Source: Streptomyces coffeae (GTDB lineage Bacteria; Actinomycetota; Actinomycetes; Streptomycetales; Streptomycetaceae). Taken from it: a DNA stretch of 64,000 nt. The notes under the pieces were generated by a model. It was not told the DNA's origin. It saw only the letters and a program-made list of their open reading frames with translations, and ran no database searches. Positions 36,030-44,622 of this stretch are shown piece by piece (positions within the stretch are counted from its first letter, which is position 1; every line of letters starts with the position of its first letter). The stretch is from assembly GCF_016741875.1 (NCBI RefSeq), contig NZ_JAERRF010000037.1:1-64000 (forward strand). Reading direction: 5' to 3'. The position numbers were made by a program, and so were the translations under genes.

Positions 36030-36797
36030 GTGAGCACAACCCAGATCTCGGCAGCCGGGAAAGTCCTCAAAGTCCTCTCGGCCTTCGACCGTGAGCACCC
36101 CTCGCAGACTCTGTCGGAGATCGCTCAGCGTACGGGGCTGGCCCTGAGTACCACGCACAGGGTGGTGGCGGAGCTGGCGAGCTGGGGTGTGCTGGAGCGT
36201 GGCGAGGACGGCCCGTGGCATGTCGGGCTGAGGCTCTGGGAGATCGCCTCCGGATGCCCGCGTACCCAGATTCTGCAGGATGTGGCGCTGCCGTTCATGC
36301 AGGACCTCTACGAGGTGACCCACGAGAACATCCAGCTCGCCGTACGCGAGGGCACGGAGCTCGTGTTCGTCGAGCGGATCGCCGGGCACCGGTCGGTGGA
36401 GCTGCTCACCATGGTCGGGACCCGTTTCCCGATCGCCTCCACCGGGATGGGCCGGGTATTGCTGGCGCACGCACCGCTGGAGATCCAGGAGGAGGTTCTC
36501 GACTCGCCGCTGCGGGCCTGGACCCCGCACACCGTCATTGACCCGAAGGCGCTGCGCGCGCAGCTGGACCGTATCCGCCGCGAACAGGTCTTCCTCAGCG
36601 ACCGGCAGCTGTCGGAGAGCACGGTCGCTGTGGCCGCACCTGTGCGGATCGGCCGGCGGGGTCCTGTCAGCGCCGCTCTGGGGATCGTGATCACGGCGCA
36701 TGGCGCAAGCCATGCACGCAGGCTGCGGGAGCCGCTCCTGCGGGCCGCGCACGGAATCTCCGACGAGCTCGCCCGGCGTACGCGCACGACTGGCTGA
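36030..36797 (+). CDS. IclR-family regulator of the pobA-lig cluster
   Basis: 255 residues from GTG 36030. The N-terminal winged helix (SAFDREHPSQTLSEIAQRTG, then LALSTTHRVVAELASWGVLE) is followed by the IclR effector domain (ENIQLAVREGTELVFVERIA, MVGTRFPIASTGMGRVLLAH). IclR proteins such as PcaR/PobR types commonly control aromatic acid catabolism. It is divergent from the binding-protein-like gene and 104 bp upstream of pobA. An inverted repeat between it and pobA is a likely operator. Confidence 0.85.
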   Translation: MSTTQISAAGKVLKVLSAFDREHPSQTLSEIAQRTGLALSTTHRVVAELASWGVLERGEDGPWHVGLRLWEIASGCPRTQILQDVALPFMQDLYEVTHENIQLAVREGTELVFVERIAGHRSVELLTMVGTRFPIASTGMGRVLLAHAPLEIQEEVLDSPLRAWTPHTVIDPKALRAQLDRIRREQVFLSDRQLSESTVAVAAPVRIGRRGPVSAALGIVITAHGASHARRLREPLLRAAHGISDELARRTRTTG

Positions 36798-36856
36798 GAT
36801 CCGGGCAGGCTTCCACCTGACGGAAACGGCAGCGACTGGCCGAGGCCCTGGGTGCC

Positions 36857-36880
36857 AACGTTCGACGTGTTCGGAACGTT
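36857..36880 (+). promoter_or_regulatory. Inverted repeat upstream of pobA, possible IclR operator
   Basis: AACGTTC at 36857-36863 and GAACGTT at 36874-36880 form a perfect 7-bp inverted repeat with a 10-bp centre. It lies 21 bp before the pobA start and before its AGGAG RBS. The position suits a repressor or activator site for the preceding IclR gene product. Confidence 0.5.
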
Positions 36881-36901
36881 CACAGTTGCCCAGGAGATGC
36901 C

Positions 36902-38113
36902 ATGGCTGATGTCGTCGTCGACACCGTTGCCTCGGTTCCAGTCGCTGTCATCGGCGCCGGCCCAGCAGGCCTGATGCTGGCGCACCTGCTGGGGCGCGCA
37001 GGGGTCGACACGATCGTGGTCGATACCCGCACCCGACGTGAGATCGAAACGACGCAGCGGGCGGGCATCCTGGAGGCCGACACGGCCCGGGACCTGGTCG
37101 AGACCGGCGTCTCCGACCGGATTCTGCGCGAGGGCCACGAGCACGAGGGCGCCGAGCTCCGCTTCGGCGGCCGGCCGCACCGCATCCACTTCAAGGCTCT
37201 GGTCGGCGAGTCGGTGTGGCTCTACCCGCAGACCGACGTGTTCACCGATCTGGCCGACGCGCGGGACCGCGACGGCGGCACCGTCCATTTCGGCGTCCGG
37301 GACACCGAGGTCCTCGACGTAACAACGAGCGCTCCTCGGGTCCGCTACACCGCGTCCGACGGTTCCCGGCACGAGATCCGCGCGCAGTACGTGGTCGGTG
37401 CAGACGGGTCGCGAAGCATGTGCCGCAATCTGGTGCCCGAGGACCGGCGGGTGCGGTACGGCAAGGAGTACTCCTTCGCGTGGTTCGGCATCCTCGCCGA
37501 GGCGCCGATGAGCGCGCCCGAGTTGATCTACGCCCACTCCGAGCACGGCTTCGCGCTCATCAGCCGGCGCACCGAGTCCGTGCAGCGGATGTACTTCCAG
37601 TGCCGTCCCGACGAGTCGGCCGACGACTGGTCGGACGACCGCATCTGGGAGACCCTCCAGGCCCGGGTGGCCGGCCAGGACGGCTTCCGCCTCAACGAGG
37701 GTCCGATCATCGAGAAGACCGTTCTTCGGTTCCGCTCCTTCGTTCAGGAACCGATGCGCTGGGGCTCCATGGCCCTGGCGGGCGACGCCGCGCACACGGT
37801 GCCGCCGACCGGCGCCCGCGGGCTCAACCTCGCTCTGCACGACGTGAAGGTCCTGGCCGACGTCCTCCTGCGGGCACTCGGCAGCGCGGGCGAGGCCGCG
37901 CTCGACGACTACCAGCCTCGCGCACTGCAGCGGACCTGGCGGGCGCAGAACTTCTCCCACTGGATGACCCAGCTGCTGCACACGGCGCCCGGCGGCTCGC
38001 CGTTCGACCTGCGGCGCCAGCTCGGCGAACTCGACAACGTCGTGGGTACGCGCGCCGGACAGACCTATCTCGCCGAGCAGTACACCGGCTGGCCTGTCAG
38101 CGCCCTCGGCTGA
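36902..38113 (+). CDS. pobA: 4-hydroxybenzoate 3-monooxygenase PobA
   Basis: 403 residues. The FAD-binding GxGxxG is in VAVIGAGPAGLMLAHLLGR, the DG motif in YVVGADGSRSMCRN, and the GD motif in MALAGDAAHTVPPTGARGLN. The central RAGILEADTARDLVETG region and length match PobA rather than phenol hydroxylases. It converts 4-hydroxybenzoate to protocatechuate using NAD(P)H and O2. First gene of the pobA-ligJ-ligK-ligI-ligAB series. Confidence 0.9.
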   Translation: MADVVVDTVASVPVAVIGAGPAGLMLAHLLGRAGVDTIVVDTRTRREIETTQRAGILEADTARDLVETGVSDRILREGHEHEGAELRFGGRPHRIHFKALVGESVWLYPQTDVFTDLADARDRDGGTVHFGVRDTEVLDVTTSAPRVRYTASDGSRHEIRAQYVVGADGSRSMCRNLVPEDRRVRYGKEYSFAWFGILAEAPMSAPELIYAHSEHGFALISRRTESVQRMYFQCRPDESADDWSDDRIWETLQARVAGQDGFRLNEGPIIEKTVLRFRSFVQEPMRWGSMALAGDAAHTVPPTGARGLNLALHDVKVLADVLLRALGSAGEAALDDYQPRALQRTWRAQNFSHWMTQLLHTAPGGSPFDLRRQLGELDNVVGTRAGQTYLAEQYTGWPVSALG

Positions 38114-38139
38114 CCCCGACGACCACAGGAGAACAACCC

Positions 38140-39168
38140 ATGATCATCGACTGTCACGGTCACTTCACCACGGCGCCGCCGCAGCTGGCGCGGTGGCGGG
38201 ACCGCCAGGTGGCGGCGATCGGCGACTCCCCCCAGGACGCACCCGATCCCGACGATCTCGTCATCACGGACGAGGACCTGCGGCAGGCGATCGAGGGCAA
38301 CCAGCTGCGGCTCATGGACGAGCGCGGCAGCGACCTGACGATCTTCTCCCCGCGGGCCAGTTTCATGGCCCACCACATCGGCGACTTCCAGGTCTCCTCG
38401 ACCTGGGCGCGGATCTGCAACGAACTGGCCCACCGTGTCAGCACGCTCTACCCCGACCGGTTCGCGATGGGCGCGATGCTGCCGCAGTCCCCCGGCGTCG
38501 ACCCCGCGACCTGCGTACCCGAGCTGCGCCGCGCGGTCGAGGAGCTGGGCGCGGTCACGGTCAACCTCAACCCCGACCCGTCGGGCGGCCGCTGGACGGC
38601 GCCGCCGCTGACCGACCGCAGCTGGTACCCGGTCTACGAGGCGATGGTCGCGTACGACATCCCCGCGATGATCCACGTCAGCACCTCGTGCAACCCGGCC
38701 TTCCACACCACCGGCGCGCACTACCTGAACGCCGACACCACGGCGTTCATGCAGCTGATCCAGGGCGACCTGTTCGCCGACTTCCCGACACTGCGGTTCG
38801 TGATCCCGCACGGCGGCGGCGCCGTGCCCTACCACTGGGGCCGGTTCCGCGGCCTGGCAATGGCGCTCGGCAAGCCGGACCCGGAGACGCTGCTCGACAA
38901 CGTCTTCTTCGACACCTGCGTCTACCACCAGCCCGGCATCGACCTGCTGACCCAGGTGATCCCCAGCCGGTCCGTCCTCTTCGCCAGCGAGATGATCGGC
39001 GCGGTCCGCGACATCGACCCGCGCACCGGCCACCACTTCGACGACACGAAGCGGTACGTCGACGCCACCCCGCACCTGTCGGACGAGGAGCGTGCCGCCG
39101 TCTACTCCGGCAACGCCCTACGCGTCTACCCCCGCCTCGCCACCCGCCTCGCCGCGGCCGGCCGCTGA
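38140..39168 (+). CDS. ligJ: 4-oxalomesaconate hydratase LigJ
   Basis: 342 residues from ATG 38140 (RBS AGGAGAAC). Amidohydrolase-fold protein starting MIIDCHGHFTTAPP with an H-x-H metal site. Long runs match Sphingobium LigJ as I recall it: MDERGSDLTIFSPRASFMAH, LNPDPSGGRWTAPPLTDRSW, MIHVSTSCNPAFHTTGAHYL and VIPHGGGAVPYHWGRFRGLA. It hydrates 4-oxalomesaconate to 4-carboxy-4-hydroxy-2-oxoadipate. The close match makes this one of the firmest calls in the cluster. Confidence 0.93.
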   Translation: MIIDCHGHFTTAPPQLARWRDRQVAAIGDSPQDAPDPDDLVITDEDLRQAIEGNQLRLMDERGSDLTIFSPRASFMAHHIGDFQVSSTWARICNELAHRVSTLYPDRFAMGAMLPQSPGVDPATCVPELRRAVEELGAVTVNLNPDPSGGRWTAPPLTDRSWYPVYEAMVAYDIPAMIHVSTSCNPAFHTTGAHYLNADTTAFMQLIQGDLFADFPTLRFVIPHGGGAVPYHWGRFRGLAMALGKPDPETLLDNVFFDTCVYHQPGIDLLTQVIPSRSVLFASEMIGAVRDIDPRTGHHFDDTKRYVDATPHLSDEERAAVYSGNALRVYPRLATRLAAAGR

Positions 39169-39185
39169 CCCCAGGAGAAGTACGC

Positions 39186-39875
39186 ATGGAACACACCGAG
39201 ATCGGCGTTGTCCACACGAAGATCGACCGGGCCGACCCGCAGCCCGTCGCGGAGCTGTCGAAGTTCGGCGTCGCCACGATCCACGAGGCCATGGGCCGGG
39301 TCGGGCTGATGCGCCCCTACATGCGGCCGGTCTACCCGAAGGCCCGGATGTGCGGCACGGCCGTGACCGTACTGCTCCAGCCCGGCGACAACTGGATGCT
39401 GCACGTCGCCGCCGAGCAGATCCAGGACGGCGACGTCCTCGTCGCCGGCTGCACGACCGAGAGCGAGGACGGCTTCTTCGGCGAGCTGCTTGCCACGTCC
39501 CTCCGGGCCCGCGGCTGCCGGGGCCTAGTCATCGACGGCGGCGTCCGTGACGTCACCGACCTGGAGAACATGGACTTCCCCGTCTTCTCCCGTGCGGTCA
39601 ACGCCAAGGGCACCGTCAAGGCCACCCTCGGCTCGGTCAACGTGCCCGTGGTCTGCGCCAACGCTCTCGTGCGCCCCGGCGACGTGGTCATCGCGGACGC
39701 CGACGGCGTCGTCGTGCTGCCGCGCGAACGGGCCGCCGAGGTGGCCGCCGCGTCGGCGGCCCGCGAGGCGAACGAGGAGGGCAAGCGCGCGCAGTTCCGC
39801 GCGGGCAAGCTCGGCCTGGACCTGTACGGCATGCGCGGCCCGCTGGCCGAGCTCGGACTGCGGTACGAGGACTGA
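39186..39875 (+). CDS. ligK: 4-carboxy-4-hydroxy-2-oxoadipate aldolase LigK
   Basis: 229 residues. RraA-like class II pyruvate aldolase fold; the signature IDGGVRDVTDLENMDFPVF holds the Arg-Asp pair for pyruvate and metal binding, with a GELLATS loop before it. It splits 4-carboxy-4-hydroxy-2-oxoadipate into pyruvate and oxaloacetate, the last step of the 4,5-cleavage route, and such enzymes also decarboxylate oxaloacetate. 17 bp after ligJ and 2 bp before ligI. Confidence 0.9.
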   Translation: MEHTEIGVVHTKIDRADPQPVAELSKFGVATIHEAMGRVGLMRPYMRPVYPKARMCGTAVTVLLQPGDNWMLHVAAEQIQDGDVLVAGCTTESEDGFFGELLATSLRARGCRGLVIDGGVRDVTDLENMDFPVFSRAVNAKGTVKATLGSVNVPVVCANALVRPGDVVIADADGVVVLPRERAAEVAAASAAREANEEGKRAQFRAGKLGLDLYGMRGPLAELGLRYED

Positions 39876-39877
39876 CG

Positions 39878-40825
39878 ATGGCGACGAGTTCAGAGAAGGC
39901 CCCCAGCTCGACGGGCTTCGAGAAGACCCCCGGCTGGCTGGACTGGTACGCCGGTCCCAGCCGGCCGCAGTTCCGGCTGCCCGAGGGCGCCGTCGACGCG
40001 CACTGCCATGTCTTCGGCCCGGGCGAGGAGTTCCCGTACGCCCCCGAGCGCAAGTACACGCCCTGCGACGCCTCCAAGGACCAGCTCTTCGCGCTCCGCA
40101 ACCACCTCGGCTTCACCCGTAATGTCGTGGTGCAGGCAACCTGTCACGGCGCCGACAACACCGCGATGGTCGACGCGCTGCGGGCCTCCGGCGGCCTGGC
40201 CCGGGGCGTGGCGACGCTCCGGCCCGACGTCACCGACGCCGAAGTACGGGAGCTGCACGAAGAGGGCGTCCGCGGAGTGCGGTTCAACTTCGTCAAGCGA
40301 CTGGTCGACGCAGCGCCGCGGCAGCACCTGTGGGACGTCGTCGAGAAGATCGCGCCGTACGGCTGGCACGTCGTCGTCTACTTCGAGGCGGCCGACCTCG
40401 CCGACCTGCGGGACTTCTTCCTCTCCATCCCCGTGCCGCTGGTCATCGACCACATGGGTCGGCCGGACACCGCCAAGGACCCGGAAGGGCCCGACTTCGA
40501 GGCGTTCCTCAACTTCATGCGGGCCCGGCCCGACATCTGGTGCAAAGTGACGTGCCCGGAGCGCCTGTCGGTGAGCGGCCCGCCGGCCCTCGACGGGGAG
40601 CGCGCAGCATACCGCGACGTCGTCCCCTTCGCCCGGCGGGTGGTCGAGGAGTTCCCCGACCGGGTGCTGTGGGGCACCGACTGGCCGCACCCCAACCTCA
40701 CCGACCACATGCCCGACGACGGGCTGCTCGTCGGCTTCGTCCCGCACATCGCGCCGACGCCCGAACTCCAGCGCAAGCTCCTCGTCGACAACCCGACGCG
40801 CCTGTACTGGCCCGACGCCAACTGA
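39878..40825 (+). CDS. ligI: 2-pyrone-4,6-dicarboxylate hydrolase LigI
   Basis: 315 residues. Amidohydrolase with VDAHCHVFGPGEEFPYAPER near the start, PLVIDHMGRPDTAKDPEG in the middle and VLWGTDWPHPNLTDHMPDDG near the end, all characteristic of LigI. It opens the pyrone lactone to 4-oxalomesaconate. About 25 residues precede the usual start of the fold. It begins 2 bp after the ligK stop. Confidence 0.92.
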   Translation: MATSSEKAPSSTGFEKTPGWLDWYAGPSRPQFRLPEGAVDAHCHVFGPGEEFPYAPERKYTPCDASKDQLFALRNHLGFTRNVVVQATCHGADNTAMVDALRASGGLARGVATLRPDVTDAEVRELHEEGVRGVRFNFVKRLVDAAPRQHLWDVVEKIAPYGWHVVVYFEAADLADLRDFFLSIPVPLVIDHMGRPDTAKDPEGPDFEAFLNFMRARPDIWCKVTCPERLSVSGPPALDGERAAYRDVVPFARRVVEEFPDRVLWGTDWPHPNLTDHMPDDGLLVGFVPHIAPTPELQRKLLVDNPTRLYWPDAN

Positions 40826-40850
40826 CCCCTTCCTCGATTGGAGCCCCAGC

Positions 40851-42137
40851 ATGTCGCTGGACAAGACCTACAAGCTGGTACCGGGGACGACCATCTTCGA
40901 CTCCGAGCAGTCGGCCAAGGGGTACCACCTTAACCAGTTCTGCATGTCTCTCATGACGGCCGAGAACCGCGCGGCGTACCTCGCCGACGAGCGCGCCTAC
41001 CTGGACGCGTGGCCGCTGCGGGAGGAGCAGAAGCAGGCCCTGCTCGAACGTGACCTCAACGCGGCGATCCGCGAGGGCGGCAACATCTACTTCCTGGCCA
41101 AGTGGGGCGCCACGCTGGGCTTCTCGTTCCAGCAGATGGCCGGTTCGATGACCGGTATGACCGAGGAGGAGTACCGCGCCATGATGGTCGGCGGTGGCCG
41201 CTCCGCCGAGGGCAACCGCATCGACCACGCCGTCCTGGAAGCCGCGCACGCCGACCCGAGGCCCCCTGCCGAACGCGCCACGATCACCGGCGCCGTCTTC
41301 ACCTCTCACGTGCCCGCGATCGGCGCGGCGATGGACCACGGCAAGACCGACGAGCCCTATTGGCAGCCGGTCTTCGACGGGTACGAATACTCCAGGCAGT
41401 GGGAGCGGGAAAACGTCCCCGACGTGATCTTCCTGGTCTACAACGACCACGCCAGCACCTTTGACCTCTCCCTCATCCCCACCTTCGTTCTAGGCACCGG
41501 CGTTGCCTTCCCGACCGCCGACGAGGGGTACGGGCACCGCCCCGTCCCTGGCATCGAGGGCGACCCCGACCTGGCCGCGCACATCGCGCATTCCCTCATC
41601 CGGGACGACTTCGACCTCACCCTCGCCAACGAGATGGCCGTCGACCACGGGCTGACCGTGCCGCTGTCGCTGATGTTCGGCGACGTCGAGAAGTGGCCGT
41701 GCAAGGTCATCCCGTTCCACGTCAACGTGGTGCAGTACCCGGTGCCCTCGGGCGCCCGCTGCTTCAGGCTCGGCCAAGCCCTCCGTAAGGCCATCGAGTC
41801 GTACGACAGGCCGCTCAAGGTGCAGGTGTGGGGCACCGGCGGCATGAGCCACCAGCTCCAGGGCCCGCGCGCTGGCCTCATCAACCGGGAGTGGGACAAC
41901 GCCTTCCTCGACAGGCTTATCACCGACCCGGCCGGCTTGGCGCAGGTCCCGCACCTGGAGTACGTGGAGGAAGCCGGCTCGGAGGGCATCGAGCTGGTCA
42001 TGTGGCTGATCGCCCGCGGCGCGATGAGCGACGTCGACGGCTCGGGCGAGGTCGAGGTCAAGCACCGCTTCTACCATGTGCCCGCGTCCAACACCGCCGT
42101 CGGGCACCTGATCCTGGAACCCCCCGCTACCTTCTAG
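40851..42137 (+). CDS. Protocatechuate 4,5-dioxygenase, fused alpha (LigA) and beta (LigB) subunits
   Basis: 428 residues. Residues 1-125 match LigA (STTIFDS-like start, NQFCMSLMTAENRAAYLADE, MTGMTEEEYRAMMVGGG). Residues about 140-428 match LigB with metal and catalytic His in FTSHVPAIGAAMDHGK, VYNDHASTFDLS and GTGGMSHQLQGPRAGLI. In Sphingobium these are two genes. The gallate dioxygenases I know carry the two domains in the opposite order (LigB-like first). It cleaves protocatechuate to 4-carboxy-2-hydroxymuconate semialdehyde. The gene lies immediately upstream of an IS110 insertion. Confidence 0.9.
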   Translation: MSLDKTYKLVPGTTIFDSEQSAKGYHLNQFCMSLMTAENRAAYLADERAYLDAWPLREEQKQALLERDLNAAIREGGNIYFLAKWGATLGFSFQQMAGSMTGMTEEEYRAMMVGGGRSAEGNRIDHAVLEAAHADPRPPAERATITGAVFTSHVPAIGAAMDHGKTDEPYWQPVFDGYEYSRQWERENVPDVIFLVYNDHASTFDLSLIPTFVLGTGVAFPTADEGYGHRPVPGIEGDPDLAAHIAHSLIRDDFDLTLANEMAVDHGLTVPLSLMFGDVEKWPCKVIPFHVNVVQYPVPSGARCFRLGQALRKAIESYDRPLKVQVWGTGGMSHQLQGPRAGLINREWDNAFLDRLITDPAGLAQVPHLEYVEEAGSEGIELVMWLIARGAMSDVDGSGEVEVKHRFYHVPASNTAVGHLILEPPATF

Positions 42138-42258
42138 GCGGCCCGATCTTGGGGCTCCCGGCCTTCTGGCCCGGCATGACTATGTCCCCCTGTCGACCAT
42201 GACCTGGGAGGATGGGGTCACCGGGCCGGGAGGCACCGGTAGATCGCCTGATAGGGGC

Positions 42259-42302
42259 AAGAGCGCCGGTTTGCTGGCAACGCTCTTCGTAACGTGGTTG
42301 CC
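42259..42302 (+). ncRNA. Hairpins in the IS110 left end, candidate bridge RNA region
   Basis: AAGAGCG (42259-42265) pairs with CGCTCTT (42281-42287). An alternative stem is GGCAAC (42276-42281) with GTTGCC (42297-42302). They lie within the ~200-bp non-coding 5' part of the element. IS110-group elements are known to encode a structured bridge RNA there that guides target choice. Whether this stretch is that RNA is an inference from position and folding only. Confidence 0.4.
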
Positions 42303-42357
42303 GGATGTCGGTACCGCGCCTTGGCCGGGAAGAACGAAGCCTCCCAGGAGGAGTGAA

Positions 42358-43563
42358 GTGATCGACACCCGCGACGTCGCCGTGTTCCTCGGCCTGGACG
42401 TCGGCAAGGGCGCAAACCACGCCACCGGCATGACGCCGGACAGCAAGACAGTCCTCGACAAGCCGCTGCCCAACAGCGAGCCGAAGATGCGGGCCGTGCT
42501 CGACAAGCCGACGGCGAAGTACGGGAACGTCCTGGTCGTCGTCGACCAGCCCGCCTCGATCGGCGCCCTGCCACTGGCCGTCGCCCGGGACGCGGGCTGC
42601 GAGGTCGCTTACCTTCCCGGCCTGACAATGCGGCGGATCGCGGATCTCTACCCCGGCCAGGGCAAGACCGACGCGAGGGACGAAGCGATCATCGCGGATG
42701 CCGCCCGCACCATGCTTCACACGCTCCGCTCGACCGAGCTGGACGACGAGACCATCGCCGAACTCCACATGATCGTGGGCTTCGGCGACGACTTCGCCGG
42801 TGAGGTCACCCGGGTCGCGAACCGACTGCGGGGCCTGCTCACCCAGATCCACCCGCACCTGGAACGCGTGCTCGGCCCGCGCATCCAGCACCCGGCCGTG
42901 CTCACCCTGCTCGAACGCTTCGGCTCGCCCAAGGCGATCCGCACGGCCGGACGGCGCCGGCTGGTGACACTGCTGCGGCCCAAGGCGCTCAGGATGGCCG
43001 AGCGCCTGGTCGAGGACATCTTCACCGCGCTTGACGAGCAGACCGTAGTCGTCACGGGCACCGACGCGGCCGCGGTGATCGTGCCCAAACTCGCCAAGAA
43101 CCTCACCGCACTGCTCGACCAGCGCGAGGAACTCGCCCTGGACATCGAGGAGTTGTTCAAGTCGCACCCTCTTTCCGAGCTCCTGACGTCGATGCCGGGG
43201 ATAGGCGTCAGGACCGGAGCCAGGATCCTCATCGACGTCGGCGACGGCACCGCCTTCCCCGCTGCAGGCCACCTCGCCGCCTATGCCGGACTCGCCCCGG
43301 TGACTCGAAGAGCTGGGTCCTTGATCCGAGGCGAGAGCCCGTCCCGCCGAGGCAACAAGCACTTCAAACGGGCCTTCTTCCTGGCCGCGTTCGCCGCGCT
43401 GTCCGATCCGGCCTCCCGGGCCTACTACGAGCGCAAGAAGGCCGAGGGCAAGCGGCACAAGCAGGCTCTGATGTGTCTCGCTCGCCGCCGCGTCGACGTC
43501 CTGTTCGCCATGCTCCGCGACGGCATGTTCTTCGAGCCTCAAGCCGTCCCCCAAGCTGCCTGA
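42358..43563 (+). CDS. IS110-family transposase
   Basis: 401 residues from GTG 42358 (RBS AGGAGG). The N-terminal RuvC-like DEDD domain shows FLGLDVGKGANHATG, VVDQPASIG and GKTDARDEAIIADAAR. The C-terminal Tnp_2 domain shows LLTSMPGIGVRTGARILID, and AAYAGLAPVTRRAGS with the catalytic-Ser region nearby. Length and motifs are standard and the gene is intact. Confidence 0.9.
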   Translation: MIDTRDVAVFLGLDVGKGANHATGMTPDSKTVLDKPLPNSEPKMRAVLDKPTAKYGNVLVVVDQPASIGALPLAVARDAGCEVAYLPGLTMRRIADLYPGQGKTDARDEAIIADAARTMLHTLRSTELDDETIAELHMIVGFGDDFAGEVTRVANRLRGLLTQIHPHLERVLGPRIQHPAVLTLLERFGSPKAIRTAGRRRLVTLLRPKALRMAERLVEDIFTALDEQTVVVTGTDAAAVIVPKLAKNLTALLDQREELALDIEELFKSHPLSELLTSMPGIGVRTGARILIDVGDGTAFPAAGHLAAYAGLAPVTRRAGSLIRGESPSRRGNKHFKRAFFLAAFAALSDPASRAYYERKKAEGKRHKQALMCLARRRVDVLFAMLRDGMFFEPQAVPQAA

Positions 43564-43647
43564 AACATCACTAATCAACCGACTCGCCTCTTGACGAAGG
43601 AGATAGGGGCACCCCCCGGGCCGAAGCGCCCGCCGAGAAGGAGTGAC

Positions 43648-44622
43648 ATGACTGACGACCGGACCCTGCGGATCGCCCTGGCCGGCGGCGGCGCCTTCGG
43701 CGCCAAGCACGCCGCCGCGCTCAAGCAGATCGATGGCGTCGAGGTAGCCGCCGTCGTGAGCAGCAACCTCGAAAGCGCCCGGAAGTTCGCCGCGGAGCAG
43801 GGCGTGGGCCGCGCCGTCGCCTCCCTGGACGAGGTGCTTGCGATGGACGACATCGACGCCGTCATCCTCGCGACCCCCACCCAGATGCACGCCGCGCAGA
43901 CTCTGGCCTGCCTGGAGGCGGGCAAGCACGTGCAGGTCGAGATCCCGCTCGCTGACTCGCTCGGCGACGCCGAGGCGTGCCTGGCAGCGCAGGAGCGCAC
44001 CGGGCTCGTCGCGATGGTGGGCCACACCCGCCGCTTCAACCCGAGCCACCAGTGGGTGAAGCAGCGGATCGACGCGGGCGAGTTCACCATCCAGCAGATG
44101 GACGTGCAGACGTACTTCTTCCGCCGGCAGAACCTCAACGCGCTCGGCCAGCCCCGCTCCTGGACCGACCACCTCCTGTGGCACCACGCCGCCCATACTG
44201 TCGACCTGTTCGCCTACCAGACCGGATCGCCGATCGTGCAGGCCAACGCCGTGCAGGGGCCGATCCACCCCGAGCTGGGCATCGCGATGGACATGTCGAT
44301 CCAGCTGCGCGCGGCGAACGGCGCCATCTGCACCCTGTCGCTGTCGTTCAACAACGACGGCCCGCTGGGCACGTTCTTCCGCTACATCGGCGACACGGGC
44401 ACCTACATCGCCCGGTACGACGACCTGTTCACCGGGAAGGAGGAGCCGATCGACGTGAGCGGCGTCGACGTGTCGATGGACGGCATCGAGCTCCAGGACC
44501 GCGAGTTCGTCGCCGCGATCCGCGAGGGTCGCGAGCCGAACTCCTCCATCGCCCAGGTCCTTGCCTGCTACCGGACCCTCGCGGCCCTGGAGGAGCAGCT
44601 GAACGCGGCCACGGGCTCGTGA
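43648..44622 (+). CDS. ligC: 4-carboxy-2-hydroxymuconate semialdehyde dehydrogenase LigC
   Basis: 324 residues from ATG 43648 (RBS AAGGAG). Gfo/Idh/MocA-type: Rossmann start LRIALAGGGAFGAKHAAALK, then AVILATPTQMHAAQTLACLE and the VEIPLADS loop, followed by an alpha/beta substrate domain with SWTDHLLWHHAAHTVDLFAY. It oxidises the hemiacetal form of the ring-cleavage product to 2-pyrone-4,6-dicarboxylate with NAD(P). It is separated from ligAB by the IS110 element and overlaps the next gene (GTGA). Confidence 0.9.
   Translation: MTDDRTLRIALAGGGAFGAKHAAALKQIDGVEVAAVVSSNLESARKFAAEQGVGRAVASLDEVLAMDDIDAVILATPTQMHAAQTLACLEAGKHVQVEIPLADSLGDAEACLAAQERTGLVAMVGHTRRFNPSHQWVKQRIDAGEFTIQQMDVQTYFFRRQNLNALGQPRSWTDHLLWHHAAHTVDLFAYQTGSPIVQANAVQGPIHPELGIAMDMSIQLRAANGAICTLSLSFNNDGPLGTFFRYIGDTGTYIARYDDLFTGKEEPIDVSGVDVSMDGIELQDREFVAAIREGREPNSSIAQVLACYRTLAALEEQLNAATGS

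Larger units (their letters stand above)
42150..43630 (+). mobile_element. IS110-family insertion between ligAB and ligC
   Basis: An IS110 transposase gene with about 220 bp of non-coding upstream sequence sits between two lig genes. IS110 elements have no inverted repeats or clear duplications, so the ends are approximate. It is oriented like the operon and may change expression of ligC. Confidence 0.65.

Noticed and set aside
36308..37981. 557-codon minus-strand open frame
   Set aside because: Antisense shadow of the IclR and pobA genes caused by GC-rich codons.
38193..39875. 560-codon plus-strand frame over ligJ
   Set aside because: Arg/Pro-rich out-of-frame translation; ligJ itself is clear in another frame.
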